From contig OY720345.1 of the NCBI GenBank assembly GCA_963082975.1, positions 29,148,611 through 29,212,610 on the forward strand: a DNA stretch of 64,000 nt, read 5' to 3'. The position numbers and the translations under genes are program-made. The DNA is from Labia minor (taxonomy: Eukaryota > Arthropoda > Insecta > Dermaptera > Spongiphoridae). This document shows, in pieces, positions 34,649 through 47,205 of the stretch (position 1 is its first letter; every line of letters begins with the position of its first letter). The notes beneath the pieces were generated by a model. The model had not been told where the DNA came from, did no database searches, and saw only the letters and a program-made list of their open reading frames with translations.

Positions 34649-35935
34649 ATAAGTTGACCTGTGGCCAGGTCCGAACCGACCGACGGTTTGAAGTAAATTA
34701 ATTTTCAGCTACCGAGATAATTTCAAATAATTTTAATATATCAATTAATGTTATAAAAAATAGATATGGATATAACATAAATATTTTTAAATTTATTTTA
34801 TTTATAATATATATATATATTAGTACCGGGACCCCGAGCCTCGGCTCGGTACTTAAGTTAAAAACAATGATCCATTATTATTGGGTTTGGCTGGTAATAT
34901 TAATACCTGGGACACCGGGCTCTCGTTTGACCCTTTAAAAATATTAATATTCAATTCTTTAATTATTTATTACAATTATTAAATGTTGCATCATTGCATC
35001 AATCTGATTAAAATGAATTGAACTGGGGTCCTCAATAATACACACACACATAAATATGTATTATTAGGTATGTTTCTAAGTGCATGAATATTTTTTTTTA
35101 TTGGAAGAATGATAAATATATATCGTAATTTATAATTATAAAATATTATTAAAATATATATTTTTAATTTTATTTCGAAATTAAATAAAAAAATTTTAAA
35201 ATATTTTAAATATAAAAAAATATTAATACAATATCCTTTAAAAAAAGGCGGGAGTCAAATTTCAATATGGATGTCATTTGTGACGTCATCCATATATAAA
35301 TTTAAATTAAGAAAAAACTAATTAAGATGTATTTTTCTAGAGATATGATCAATAAAACTCAATTTTTCTTTATAAATACTATATCTAGTGTGAATTTCAA
35401 AAAAAACTTTAGAGCGGTTTTTGAGAACCCATGGCTATATATACAAACATTTTTAGCTAGCTTAATAAGATAAGATGTAAGACTAGGCTGTGACGTCATG
35501 GATGGCTGGATGACGTCATATAATTTTAAATTAAGAAAAAACTAATAAAGATGATTTTTCTCGAGGATAAAACCAATACAAAGTGCATGATTCGTGGTGA
35601 TATGTAAAAAATCTTCTCATGTGAAATTTGGTATGAAAATAATCCTTCCCTTCCTATCGTGATCGCTAATACTACCACTTCCGGTTTCCGGATTTGCACC
35701 AAAAGTTGATCAATTCATCATAATGATGCATTAAGTAAATATACCAAATTTCACCAAAATCCGTTGAGCCGTTCAAGCTGTACACATCTATACGGACGGA
35801 CGTACGGACAGATACCATGCTAAAAATACTTTTTTCTGTTAAGAAAATGCATGATTCGTGTAGATATGTAAAAATCTCCACATATGAAATTTGGTGTGAA
35901 AACAATACCTCCCTTACTATCGTCGGTCGGTAATA
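34649..35935 (+). repeat. R1 repeat copy C, interrupted by an R2 element
   Basis: Left part 34649-34821 (AAGTTGACCTGTGGCCAGG ... TTTATAATATATATATAT), right part 35477-35935 (GACTAGGCTGTGACGTCATG ... CGTCGGTCGGTAA). Comparison with copies A and E shows these join without loss once the R2 insert is removed. Confidence 0.9.
34822..35476 (+). repeat. R2 repeat, full-length reference copy, nested in R1
   Basis: 655 bp from AGTACCGGGACCCCGAGCC to TTTTAGCTAGCTTAATAAG plus (AAGAT)2. The boundaries are defined by the interrupted R1 copy, which makes this the best estimate of a whole R2 unit. No coding frame. A short tandem tail is typical of RTE-like LINEs and their SINEs. Confidence 0.85.
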
Positions 35936-36049
35936 AACTATTTTTTAAAATTTAATTAAAGAATTTATAAATGAATTTCAAAACTTATTGGTTAAGAGGG
36001 TATTTATATTTAACAAGGCCATACTAACCCTATCGGCTATTTGAGCTAC

Positions 36050-36265
36050 ATCCCAGGGGCGCCGTAACTTAAGGGGCGCCACAAACGTAGAGATGAGGAA
36101 TTTTTAAATATGCTTAAACAAAAAATGAAATGTAATTAGGGAAAAAGGGAACATAATTTAATTATGAAATATTAAAAAATCATAATTAAGAATTTTAATG
36201 TCTAGGCCCTAGGGTGCTAATTGTTTTATAGCTCAGGTCGCCAAAATTGGTAAGAACGGGCCTGT
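36050..36265. repeat. Possible decayed hAT-type MITE
   Basis: CAGGGGCGCCGTAACTTAA at 36054 and, on the complement at 36262, CAGGCCCGTTCTTACCAA are imperfect inverted ends about 210 bp apart. Interior has TAGGCCCTAGGG. No matching 8-bp flanks, so old or chance. Confidence 0.35.
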
Positions 36266-37099
36266 TATTTAATATTTAACTAAATTTGAACTTAACTACT
36301 TTTCATATTAAGTTAAATTTCATTTGATAAAAAAATATTTATTTTCAATTCAAATTTATTTTAGTTGTTTTTATAACTTAGGTGGAATTTAACAAATTTT
36401 TAGCCAATTATGAATTACAAAATTAAATATAGAGTATTTTATTTTTAGCTCTTATAAAAGGATCTTATAAGTAAATTAATAATTATTTTTTTATTTCAAG
36501 AGAAAGTATAATATGAATATTATTTACATCAATTAAAAATTAAAACATTAGTAGATACTTAGTGAAAATAGTACAAAATAATTAATGCATTTCTTGTTTA
36601 AATGCAGTTCGACCTGATATCAATTTGCAACTCTCACTTATTCACGAGTTTATATTTAGATTTTTGATAAATTTGACGGTTTTTCACTGTCTGTTCATCA
36701 AATTATTAAATGAACAGGAGAAAAACTCTTACAACAACCACCAAGACCACAAAAAACATATTTTGAAAAAATATATTTTTATTTTCTTATGAAAAAATTA
36801 TAAATTCCATTCACAATCTTTAAATTTATTTATTTATTTTTTGTCATTCGTATATTAATTTTTTTTAATATGTTGACAGTAGGGTTAAAAGATTTGTAGT
36901 TCACCAATTATCATATACTAAATATTCGTTTTATATTAATGTGAGTTAGTGTGTGTGACCCTTTAATTTTAATCAAGAAAATAAGCAATTTTCAAATTAA
37001 ACGCATAATTGTTTTTTAATATTTATAATTATTAAATATGTAATCTTGTCAAAATTATCAAAATTAAAATATATAAATTTCTTATTTTTACTGATGTTG
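36266..37099. other. A+T-rich spacer
   Basis: No gene or family recognised. Confidence 0.4.
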
Positions 37100-37263
37100 A
37101 ATTATGAATTATTATCAAAGGGGATAAAAATTAAAATATATAAAACAATTATTTTACCGGTTGTATTATATGAGTGTGAGGCATGGTCTATGACTGTGGG
37201 AGACGAGAGTAAATTTAGAGTATTTGAGATTAGGATTCTTCGCAGTATTTATGGGCCAAAGAA
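37100..37263 (+). mobile_element. LINE reverse-transcriptase fragment, hairpin-tail family
   Basis: KIKIYKTIILPVVLYECEAW then SMTVGDESKFRVFEIRILRS, matching 11145-11275. It is cut into an (AAT)n tract at 37263-37280. Confidence 0.85.
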
Positions 37264-37280
37264 TAATAATAATAATAATT

Positions 37281-37547
37281 TTACTGTAAGTAAAACGAAA
37301 AGAATAAGAATATACGAGAATTATTTAAAATATTGGAATAAGAGAGTGTTTTCTTAATCCATTAGAGAAAAAATCATTTGGGGTAGTTGAAGTGAATACT
37401 TAAGATAAAATGAGATATAAAGAAGAGGGGGAGTTTCAGGTTCGTGACCTGCGCCTCTGACCTTAATTATTCCACGTTTACTTCACAACTTCAATTGTTT
37501 CTATTAATAAAGCCGCCTGCCCTTATAAGAAATAAATAAATAAATTA
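37281..37547. other. Short spacer
   Basis: Nothing recognised; AAATAAATAAAT tract abuts the R3 copy on its right. Confidence 0.4.
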
Positions 37548-38180
37548 GCTGGAGTGTCTCCACTCGACTATCTCGCAATTTGAATTGGATTAAATAACAT
37601 AATATATTATATTTAAATTAAATTTAATTAATTATAAATTATAAATAATAAATAATAAATATTAAACCAGCGCATGTTTGGCTTTTTGTTGATGGCACCA
37701 CGTCACGTGTTGACGCGTGAGATTTTCAGTGTTAAAAAATTAATTCTGGTAATTTCAGCGAATCAATCAAGCTGAAATTCTATATATAGCAGTTTTATAT
37801 AATTATTAATCATGTGAAAAATTATCAAACATATATCTTTATTTTTACGGTCACTTTAGAGGAAAAAAAATCAAAACGTTGTAGGTAATGACCCTCTTCC
37901 GGTTGAGCTACATTTCTCAAAAGTTGATAGAAAACTATGAATTTTGAATAATGTCCATGTACCAAATTTCATCATTCTAGCTCAAACCGTTTTTGCGTAA
38001 TCTTGCCTACATACATACACACATACACACATACACACATACACACACACATACACACACACAGACATTTTTCTCAACCTTAGTGAAAATGATTCAGGAA
38101 CCTTCAAAACGTATAAAAACATCAAAATCTCAACATCGAAAATTTTCATGATCGCAATACTATCTCTGGCGAGATAGTAA
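37548..38180 (+). repeat. R3 repeat, full-length reference copy
   Basis: Head TGGAGTGTCTCCACTCGACT has a GAGTG-TCTC-CACTC hairpin. The tail is ACTATCTC-TGGC-GAGATAGT, a perfect 8-bp stem. An (ACACAT)n tract sits at about 38005-38063. It includes TGGCACCACGTCACGTG and GTTGATAGAAAACTATGAAT. About 630 bp, no coding frame. Confidence 0.9.
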
Positions 38181-39114
38181 AAAAGTAAATAGAGAGACAT
38201 TCGACCATTTATGATGTAAGCATTATTACTAATCTAATGTAGAAATTGCATAGTTTGTGGGAATACCGATTCAATAGAATCACAAGGTCCCTTTCCCTAA
38301 GATTTCCATTCAATTATTATTCTCTCTGGTGACGAGTAGATCTTTATTGAAGGGTATTTACTTGTCCGGAAATCATTTTTAACGTATTACACAAAAAAAG
38401 AAGATTTATAATTCATTTTAAAGTATTAGGTACACCTGAAGTAAGAAAATTGTATGGTTCAAAAAAATGAACTTTTTATCCTTGAGCAATCGAAAATGAT
38501 TGATTATTATTATTATAATAAATTTTAAAAATGAAAAATATTAAAACTATATTTATTCTTGGAAAAAAATAGAATAACTAATTTTTGAATTTTCTAGCAG
38601 TGGAATAGAGTTGTAAAAGTTGTGCTGTATCATTTTTTGAAAATAAAAAAGAATTGTTTTTTCTTTTGGAAATACAATTTCAAAAATTGTTTCCAGTTTA
38701 AGTTGAGCTCCAAATAATAAAATAAATAAAAATATTACAAATCGATAAATTTTTCAATTTATAATTTATAAAATAAATTTTTACTAAAACATTTTAAAAT
38801 TGATAATATAGACCAACAGGAAAGACTTTTATTTATATTAAATTCAAACGCATACATTTTTAACAAGTTTTTATTTAAAAATAATGATATACTTACCCTT
38901 GTAAATCTCAACTTTTTTCCATTTAGTGTACAAATTTTTAATACAGGATCAATATAAATCAATTGTTTTTTGAGAATAATATATACACTTAAGATTTTGA
39001 TTATCATAAAAGTTTGTAAAAATTTTTCCATTTAGAAAGTATTGAATCTATAGAAAAAAATGGAAACCCGATGGTGCATAATCCGGCGAGTATGGTGGAT
39101 ATGGCTGTATTATA
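38181..39114. other. Spacer; unproven exon-like frame on minus
   Basis: A minus-strand frame starting at 39031 (MEKFLQTFMIIKILS) meets a GTAAGTA donor at 38895, but no convincing partner exon was found. Treated as unsupported. Confidence 0.25.
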
Positions 39115-39577
39115 CGAGGGTGGGATGAAAAGTTTCCGACCTGACCAAGAAAATCGATGTTTTTAAATTTTTATTTTTTGCTATATTTTTCAACATAATC
39201 TCCATCAACACTGATACATTTCTCATAACGGTGTTCTAATTAATTAAATTAATTAATTAATTAAATTTTTTTAAATTTAATTTAAGTCCCATCAACAGTT
39301 ATGAATCGACGCAAAAATTCGTTTTGATTACGCCTACAGCGCCAAATTGTCGTTAGAAATGGTTTTTCGAAGCAATTTTTGGTCTAACGTTAGGAAATAC
39401 GGCACCCACATTGCACACAGCTTTCCATATTCAAATGGTTTTACAAAATATTTCGCACACGTTCAGCTGACATCGTACAGGATTCATCAATCTTGAATTT
39501 TGAAAAATAAAACAAAAAAAAAAATTGAAAAACATCGTTTTTCTTGGTTAGGCCGGAAACTTTTCAGACCACCCTCG
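39115..39577. mobile_element. mariner deletion derivative (MITE), second copy
   Basis: Ends CGAGGGTGGGATGAAAAG and, on the complement, CGAGGGTGGTCTGAAAAG; TA on both flanks. Same interior transposase remnant and same (AATT)n replacement (39238-39285) as 15955-16430, so both descend from one shortened ancestor. Confidence 0.9.
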
Positions 39578-40647
39578 TATATCATAATATAATATAATTG
39601 AGATAAACCCGATAATACTCTATTCAGTAATAATATCAACAAATACATTATATAATAGATAATTACTGTGTTTAACTATATATTTTTTGATCTCAGTCTA
39701 AATTAAATTTCAAAGTAGTTAGTTATAAACTATTGTATAATATATATTCTCACTTTTATTATATGTAAATGGAAAAATAAAACTCTATTTTTTAATTTTT
39801 ACTAATCACTAATTGTAAGATATTTTTTATAAATACAAAAATAAAAGAGTTCGTTCATCAATTAATTTATTTATTTTTACTGCATAATAATACCGATTTC
39901 CAACAACTCTTAACCCGCGGCAAAACACTAACAGAAATTTATTAAAAACTCTTTTAATTGGGATAGAAAAGTTTATGTAATGGTTTCTGTTGGGATATTC
40001 CAGCCGTTTCCATCCACTTTTGGCCTTTATCGTACAAAAGTCATTCCCGGAGCTGTACAAGGAAGGTCAACCCTTCATTTTAATATGATATGGTCAATAA
40101 ATTATAAAACATATATACATTTATATAAAGATTTAAAAATCAAAACAAATTAATAATAACCTTCGGATGGTCAAATTTAAAAATAAATTTATTTGATCAG
40201 ATTTGTTACCGACCGACGATAGTAAGGGAAGGTATTGTTTGGATATGTAATAGGATTATCTACATATTTATTCCTATATGTATTTTACTATAAATTTCTT
40301 AATATTGTCAATTTTTTAATTATTTGTATTATAAAATTTAATTGATATTTTAATTAAGCGGGATTTAACATTTCTTAATTGGAAAAAAAAAATCATTAAA
40401 AATATTAAAAATAGTTCATAATTATATTTAAAAGTACACAAACAATATTTTTATTTATTTAATATAGTAACTTGATGATTGAAAAACTAATTTATGAAGA
40501 AACAATTGTATCAGATCGAAAGAGGGTAGCTGTTGAAAACCTTACTTGGTTGAAATTATAATAAACTTACAATCCTCTACAAACCAGAAATCATAATACA
40601 CTTAAATTCAAGTTTATTTTTTTTTAAAAAAATAATTCGAAACTTTA
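39578..40647. other. Spacer with one R1 end fragment
   Basis: At 40208-40240 a minus-strand R1 3' end (TACCGACCGACGATAGTAAG) remains. The 40-bp fragment shows the element can be lost from its 5' side. No gene. Confidence 0.5.
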
Positions 40648-41338
40648 GTAACAGACAGAGACAGTATTAATACACAAAGTCTTAACAAATCGTAGAATTT
40701 AAAAATGTAGAAAAATTTAAATACTTAGGTTCTGCAATCACGAAGGATAATAATATTCGAGAAGAATTTAAATCGAGGTTGCAATCGGGTAATGGCTGTT
40801 ATCATGTAGTAAAGGGGCTTATCTCGTCAAAATTATTATAAAAGAGGATCAAAATTAAAATATATAAAACAATTATTTTTCCTGTTGTGTTATATGGGTG
40901 TGAGGCATGGTCTATGACCCTGGGAGAAGAGAGTAGATTTAGAGTATTTGAGAGTTGAGATTTGAGATTTAGAGTATTTGAGTATTAGAGTATTTGAAAA
41001 TGAAAGATAAGGTTACTGGGGAATGGCGGAGACTGCATAATGAGGGACCTCTATGCATCCCCAGACATAGTTTTGGTTATAAAGGCTGCAATAGGCAGGC
41101 AGGGCACATGGCTAGAATCGGAGAGGAAAGAATGGCGAAAAATATATTGGTTAGGATGCCGATTGGGAAATGAACACTCGGAAGACCAAGGACGCGTTGG
41201 GTGTGCAATACAGGAAGGGTCGTGAGAGAGATGGGAAAGGGTGGATGTTGGATGGTTATGGCTTGGGGACACACTTAGAGAAATTTGGTTCTGTGGTCAA
41301 GAATTTTCGAGTTCCGTAGAGCCACATAGATAGATAGA
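40648..41338 (+). mobile_element. LINE reverse-transcriptase 3' part, hairpin-tail family
   Basis: Carries KFKYLGSAITKDNNIREEFK, YGCEAWSMTLGEESRFRVF and decayed RRLR/AGHMARIGEERMAK parts, ending (TAGA)3. A short local duplication of GATTTAGAGTATTTGAG lies at 40936-40985. Confidence 0.85.
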
Positions 41339-42064
41339 CTATATTTTTCAAATTAATGATAATTTGATTAAAATATTTACAAATCAATTAATTTTCTAAT
41401 TATACTATGTTGGTAATGGCCTTTCAGGCACTTATCTCTAGATTCTAGAGGAAGAGGAATTTTATTTCACCATCCAAAGATTTAATTAATTTTATAGATA
41501 ATTTATTTATTTATTTATATTAAAAATTTCAGGATATGATTAGTTAGTTTACTGATGTCATATATATGTCACATATACATATATATGCAAAAACCTTTAC
41601 TACACCGATTTGTATGTATGTCATGTCTACAAAAATACATCCACAAATTTGTTGTAAATATAGATTAAATAATTAATAATTAATTATTTAAAAATGATGT
41701 AAATTGACTGCTTAAAGTGGTACAATAAAATTGTAACAAGAAGTGTTACGGTAGCTTTTGAGTCATAAATTCACCTCTTGGACTGGATGATGCAACCCTC
41801 CTTCCAAAAATCAAAAAGTAGCAATCATCAATTATTTCATTACTAAGGATATTAATAAACAGGAGGGCATAAAAATAAATTTATTTTAGGCATATTAAGA
41901 AGATATAATAATAATAATAGCAATAATAAATCCTAATATTAATTTAAACGTTGTTAACCCGGACACCTACCAGTAATGCTAATAAATAAAGAAATAACCC
42001 CTTTCATAATTAGGCAACTGACATTTCGATAAAAAAAAATGGGTTAGGCGTATATAAGTAAATA
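41339..42064. other. A+T-rich spacer
   Basis: No gene or repeat family recognised. Confidence 0.4.
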
Positions 42065-42480
42065 TATGATCCTGTAAAGGTGTCTTTAGCCTCTACTAAA
42101 TGTCGAATCGAATGGAGCTGAGTCGTTGAAACTTATACTCGGCCTTGGATAGAGAGCCGATGCGGGTGTGGACTGCACAGAAACGACCGTGACCCTCTCC
42201 CCCTACCCGGAGCTCCTAAGAAGAGAGTCCACCCGGAACGGAATTAGATCAAAACGGATCTGGAAGCAAAGGCGTTCATGGAGAAAAAAAAGGAACAAAA
42301 GAATGAAACGGTTATTCAATTGCGAGAGCACACTGTCAAGATCTTGAAAAGTGAAGTTGAGATAATAAGAAAAAGAAAATAAAAGTTCCTGCTAACAATT
42401 TATTAAATGACGAGTTCAAGGACAGGAATTAGAAAGATCTTTCACAGATGGGAGGGCAGGGGACTTTCTGCTTATGTAAA
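42065..42480 (+). other. Unclassified GC-richer unit with a charged open frame
   Basis: The left half is CG-rich for this window (ACTCGGCCTTGGATAGAGAG, CCCCCTACCCGGAGCTCC). From 42246 a 44-codon open frame reads IKTDLEAKAFMEKKKEQKNE, then LREHTVKILKSEVEIIRKRK and stop: strongly charged and likely helical. No start codon or splice site decides a gene. It may be a piece of an unknown transposon or a retroposed gene. Confidence 0.3.
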
Positions 42481-42829
42481 GCTAAAGGTGTTTCAAGTGG
42501 TGTTATGATCAAGTCAAAAAATAGTATTTTTTTTTTTACTTTCACTTTCATACAAATACATAAAATAAAATCTAATATTAAAATAAATTAATTAAATGTT
42601 TGATATATACTTATGTATTATAAAAAAATTCAAATTTCATATTTTTTTAAATAATTTTTTCTTGGAAATTTTTATTTCTAGATTTCATTTTTCTTAATAA
42701 TTCATAATAATAATTCATTTTTTTTAATATTAAATTATTTTAAGGGAAAATTATAGAAAAATATAATTTCATAAACATTTTCATAATATATATTAATTAT
42801 AATAAAAACTTGTCAAGATTATATTATCG
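42481..42829. other. A+T-rich spacer
   Basis: Nothing recognised. Confidence 0.4.
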
Positions 42830-43293
42830 AAGGGGATAAAAATTAAAATATATAAAACAATTATTTTGCCGATTGTATTATATGGGTGTGAGGCATGGTC
42901 TATGACTGTGGGGGACGAGAGTAAATTTAGAGTATTTGAGATTAGGATTCTTCGCAGCATTTATGGACCAAAGAAAGATGAGGTAACCGGGGAATGGCGG
43001 AGACCGCATAACGAGAAATTGCATGACATCTATGCATCTCTAACTATAGTTAGAATTATCAAATCGAGAAGGCTGCGATGGGACGAGGCTAGAATGGGAG
43101 AGGAAAGAAGGCGAAAAATATATTGGTAGGGAGACCGAGTGGGAAAAGCTAACTTGGAAAACCAAGTGGGTGGATAATGTAGGAAGGGGCGTGAGAAAGA
43201 TGGGAGAGTGTAGGGATAGGGAGGGTTGTGGTGGAGAAGAGTGTGGTTGCTGCGGCCAAGAACTTTCGAGTTCCGTAGAACCACTGAGATAGA
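42830..43293 (+). mobile_element. LINE reverse-transcriptase 3' part, hairpin-tail family
   Basis: IKIYKTIILPIVLYGCEAWS, RVFEIRILRSIYGPKKDEVT, GEWRRPHNEKLHDIYASLTI, then a frameshift after RRKIYW. Ends ACTGAGATAGATAAT without the hairpin 3' part. Confidence 0.9.
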
Positions 43294-44424
43294 TAATAAA
43301 AACTTTTAAATTTTTTAAAATATCATCTCATCATATGAATTAAAATTTTAATTAAATTTAATGTTTTATGAAATTCTCAAAATTTATAATTTATTTTATA
43401 CTTGATCTTCAATTTTTTATTATCAGTAAAATTGTTTTTGTTAAAAAGTAGAATAATAGATAATAAAGCTATTTATTTAATAATTAAAAATAATTATTTG
43501 GTTTATTTAAAAAAATAATTAATCTGTAGAACCTGTAGCATCTTTAGAAAAACTTTAACTTTATTCTATTATTCAGTTAAAGAAAGGACTTAAGATTAGA
43601 ATAATAAAAGAGAACTTTAGGTTTAACAAGGATTCAATTATTAAAATTATTTTTGTCAATGATTCAGCCAGTAATTAATTATTTTTGAAAAAGGAATATT
43701 TCTCTTATATATTATTCCAAATTTATCATTGTGATAAATTATTTAAATAGTTAGAAATTGCTACGTATTAATTTAAAACTTTACCCTTATTTTGCTCTCA
43801 ATTTACAAAATTTAACAATAACACGAGATAAAACAAAAATCAAACATTAATTTTTTTATAAATTTTTCTAAAGCTTTTTTATTTTTATTTTATTTTTTTC
43901 AAATAAATATTTTCTAAAATAAAAGTTGGCCATTATTTAATATCTTTAATGAAGATATTTCTGATTGAATAAAAAAAACTAAATTAAAATTACTTATATT
44001 AAACTTTCTATATTAATTAATATTTGCATATATTTTCTTATTTCTAGTGTGTTTGTTCTATTTGCAGAACTGGATTTCTCATTCATCTTCAAATCTTCTT
44101 ATATTTGGAGGTGCCCTTTCAAATGTATTTAATAATATTATTTTTATTAAGCTTTCAAAGTCATATCAATCACTTATCATAAATTAAATTATTTTTAATC
44201 AATTTTTCTTGCATAAAGCAATTTTGAGCTATCCTCACTGGGGCACAATCAGGTAAAGAGTGAACTATTTTCTGACCGATTTATTTAATCAATTTATTTT
44301 TAATGAAAAGTTCATTTTTTCTTTTTCTATTAATTATACTTATATTAGAGAAACTTGATTCACTTGAATATTATCTCATTTCTTATGATGATTCCTGCTC
44401 GTTTATATTATTTTTTAAAAGTTT
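43294..44424. other. A+T-rich spacer
   Basis: A piece at 44045-44165 has a good acceptor (TTTGTTCTATTTGCAG) and a short open frame after it, but no donor or partner exon. Confidence 0.3.
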
Positions 44425-44479
44425 TATTGGTCATCGGGCGCCCGATTTAGTGGCCATTTGCATTTATTAGTATATGAAC

Positions 44480-44526
44480 TTGGCGAGATTTGATCCCGAG
44501 ACCGGTTCAGCGGACCAGGACTACAA
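44480..44526 (-). repeat. tRNA-like SINE head fragment
   Basis: Minus strand reads GTAGTCCTGGTCCGCTGAAC, then GGGATCAAATCTCGCC. The boxes resemble those at 22564 and 52033, all ending in a CTCGCC string. No cloverleaf. Confidence 0.45.
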
Positions 44527-44634
44527 CTTTTATTTTATTAATAATTATTATTTATTTTTATATTTTTTATACAATATCGAAAAGTTTATCGTTTATCACT
44601 CTCTTGTTTTTAAACATTATTTCTTTTACTATCT

Positions 44635-45220
44635 CGACAGAGATAGTATTGCGATCAAGAAAATTTTCGATGTCGAGATTTTGATGTTTTTATACGTTTT
44701 GAAGGTCCCTGACTCATTTTCACTAAGGTTGAGAAAAATGTCTGTGTGTGTATGTAGACAAGATTACGCTAAAATGATTTGAGCTAAAATAATGAAATTT
44801 GGTATACGGGCATTATTCAAAATTCGTAGTTTTCTATCAACTTTTGAGAAATTTAGCCCAACCGGAAGAGGGCCATTACATACAACGTTTTGATTTTTTT
44901 TTCTCTAAAGTGACCGTAAAAATTAAGATATATGTATGTTTGATAGTTTTTCACATGATTAAAAATTGTATAAAACTGCTATATATAGAATTTCAGCTTG
45001 ATTGATTCACTGAAAGTACCGTAATTAATTTTTTAACACATTCCAAATCACGCGCCAACACGTGACGTGGTGCCATCAACAAAGAGCCAAACATGCGCTG
45101 GTTTAATAAATATTATTTATTAATTTTAATTTATAATAAATTAAATTTAATTTAAATATAATATATGTTATTTAATCCAATTCAAAATGCGAGATAGTCG
45201 AGTAGAGACACTCCAGCTTA
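44635..45220 (-). repeat. R3 repeat, full-length minus copy
   Basis: Tail hairpin ACTATCTC-GACA-GAGATAGT at 44637-44656 and head GATAGTCGAGTAGAGACACT at the right. The loop differs from the 37548 copy while the stem stays perfect. Confidence 0.9.
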
Positions 45221-45908
45221 TTTAGATATCTATTAATATTTACCAGAATTATCTGAATTCAATATGATTTTTAAATATATATTATGGATTATTATTATTA
45301 TTATTATTATTACACTTCTCAACGTCTTTTATTTCTTTTTGCCTTTAATTTTATTCTTAAATAAAATATCTTATAATGATAAACTGAAATTGTTTCCTAA
45401 TATTTGGTGTTTTTAATTATATAACTTTGAATTTAAATTAAATATATTTATTAACTTATTTTTTTAAATTACTTATTAATTATTACGAGTATAATTATTA
45501 GAAATGGTATGCTATAGATATTAATTGGTGATAAAAGAAAAATTATTTGTGAATCCAGATTAGTCCGCTGTTGGGGTTGATTATTAATTATTTATATTTA
45601 TAAAATGTATGTATATAAAATTAGTACCTAATATTATTATGTGAAATGGACCTTGATTCTGATTGGTCAAGTAAGAAAAGAAAAAATTTTGGACGTTGAC
45701 ATAAAATATTGATAATCAGTTAATCAAAGTATATATTTGTTTATTTTGTGGTAATTGTTGAGTTTAACCTATGTATATGATGGATTTTGATAAAACTTTA
45801 CCAGTAGATTCCTTTTTTTGATTCCAAAAGTATTATAAATTTTAGAAAATTCTATAAAATAATTATTTTAAATATCTTACTCGTCTTAAACTTTTGCTCT
45901 GAATAAAA
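45221..45908. other. Spacer
   Basis: A stretch at 45775-45830 (CCAGTAGATTCCTTTTTTTGA) resembles an arm of the fold-back unit at 3188. Otherwise A+T rich. Confidence 0.35.
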
Positions 45909-46398
45909 TATAAGTTAACCTGTGGCCAGGTCCGAACCGACCGGCGGTTTGAAATAATTTAATTTCCAGCTACAGAAACAATTTCAAATAATTTTAATAT
46001 ATCTATTAATGTAATAAATGAATGGCTGAATGACGTCATATAATTTTAAATTGAGAAAAAACTAATAAAAATGATTTTCTCGAGATTAAAACCAATACAA
46101 AGTGCATGATTCGTGGTGATATGTAAAAAATCTCCTCATGTAAATTAGGTGTGAAAATAACCCTTCTCTTCCTATCGTCGATCGCTAATACTACCACTTC
46201 CGGTTTCCGGATTTGCACCAAAAGTTGATCAATTCATCCCACTGATGCATTAAGTAAATATACCAAATTTCATCAAAATCCGTTGAGTCGTTCAAGCTGT
46301 TCACGTCTATATGGAAACACAGACGGACGGACAGACGAACAGACATCATGCTAAAAATACTTTTTTCTGTTAAGAAAATGCATGATTCGTGGAGATAT
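45909..46398 (+). repeat. R1 repeat copy D, left part (interrupted by copy E)
   Basis: Head TAAGTTAACCTGTGGCCAGG to GCATGATTCGTGGAGATAT, where copy E begins. The missing end of D reappears at 47078-47139. D also lacks about 55 bp after the head half relative to copy E. Confidence 0.85.
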
Positions 46399-46401
46399 AT
46401 A

Positions 46402-47077
46402 ATAAGTTGACCTGTGGCCAGGTCCGAACCGACCGACGGTTTGAAGTAAATTAATTTCTAGCTACAGAAACAATTTCAAATAATTTTAATATATCTATTA
46501 ATGTAATAAAAAACAGATATGAATACATAAATAATAAATATAAACATTTTTAATTTTATTTTATTTATAATATATATGCAAGACCAGGCTGTGACGTCAT
46601 GAATGGCTGGATGACGTCATATAATTTTAAATCAAGAAAAAACTAATAAATATGATTTTCCCGAGGATAAAACCAATACAAAGTGTATGATTCGTGGTAA
46701 TATATAAAAAAATCTCCTCATGTGAAATTTGGTGTGAAAATAAACCTTCCCTTCCTATCGTCGATCGCTAATACTACCACTTCCGGTTTCCGGATTTGCA
46801 CCAAAAGTTGATCAATTCATCCCACTGATGCATTAAGTAAATATACCAAATTTCATCAAAATCGGTTGAGCCGTTCAGGCTGTACACATCTATACGGACG
46901 GACAGACGGACGGACAGACGGACGGTCAGACGGACGGACAGACGGACGGACAGACATCATGCTAAAAATACTTTTTTCTGTTTAGAAAATGCATGATTCG
47001 TGGAGATATGTAAAAATCTCCACATGTGAAATTTGGTGTGAAAACAATACCTCCCTTACTATCGTCGGTCGGTAAAA
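46402..47077 (+). repeat. R1 repeat copy E, full length, nested inside copy D
   Basis: AAGTTGACCTGTGGCCAGG to CGTCGGTCGGTAA. It has the longest (GACGGACA)n tract, 46897-46952. This is the most intact R1 unit. Confidence 0.9.
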
Positions 47078-47139
47078 ATCTCCACATGTGAAATTTGGTG
47101 TGAAAACAATACCTCCCTTACTATCGTCGGTCGGTAAAA
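47078..47139 (+). repeat. R1 repeat copy D, right remainder
   Basis: TCTCCACATGTGAAATTTGG to CGTCGGTCGGTAA repeats the last ~60 bp of the family directly after copy E, completing the interrupted copy D. Confidence 0.8.
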
Positions 47140-47149
47140 ATTTGTTTAA

Positions 47150-47205
47150 AAGGGCGGCTTTGTCTTTTTGTCCGGGGCGGCAAAAGGCTAGAGCGGGCGC
47201 TGATC
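47150..47205 (-). repeat. hAT-like terminal fragment
   Basis: On minus: CAGCGCCCGCTCTAGCC, then TTTTGCCGCCCCGG. A CAGCGCC start with this GC pattern is common at hAT ends. No partner end found. Confidence 0.3.

Noticed and set aside
38005-38063. ACACAT repeat as a possible CRISPR-like array
   Set aside because: It is a simple microsatellite inside an R3 repeat, with no spacers.
38759-39031. Minus-strand 90-codon frame starting MEKFLQTF, with GTAAGTA donor at 38895
   Set aside because: Candidate second exons either stop at once or need a weak donor; no recognisable protein results.
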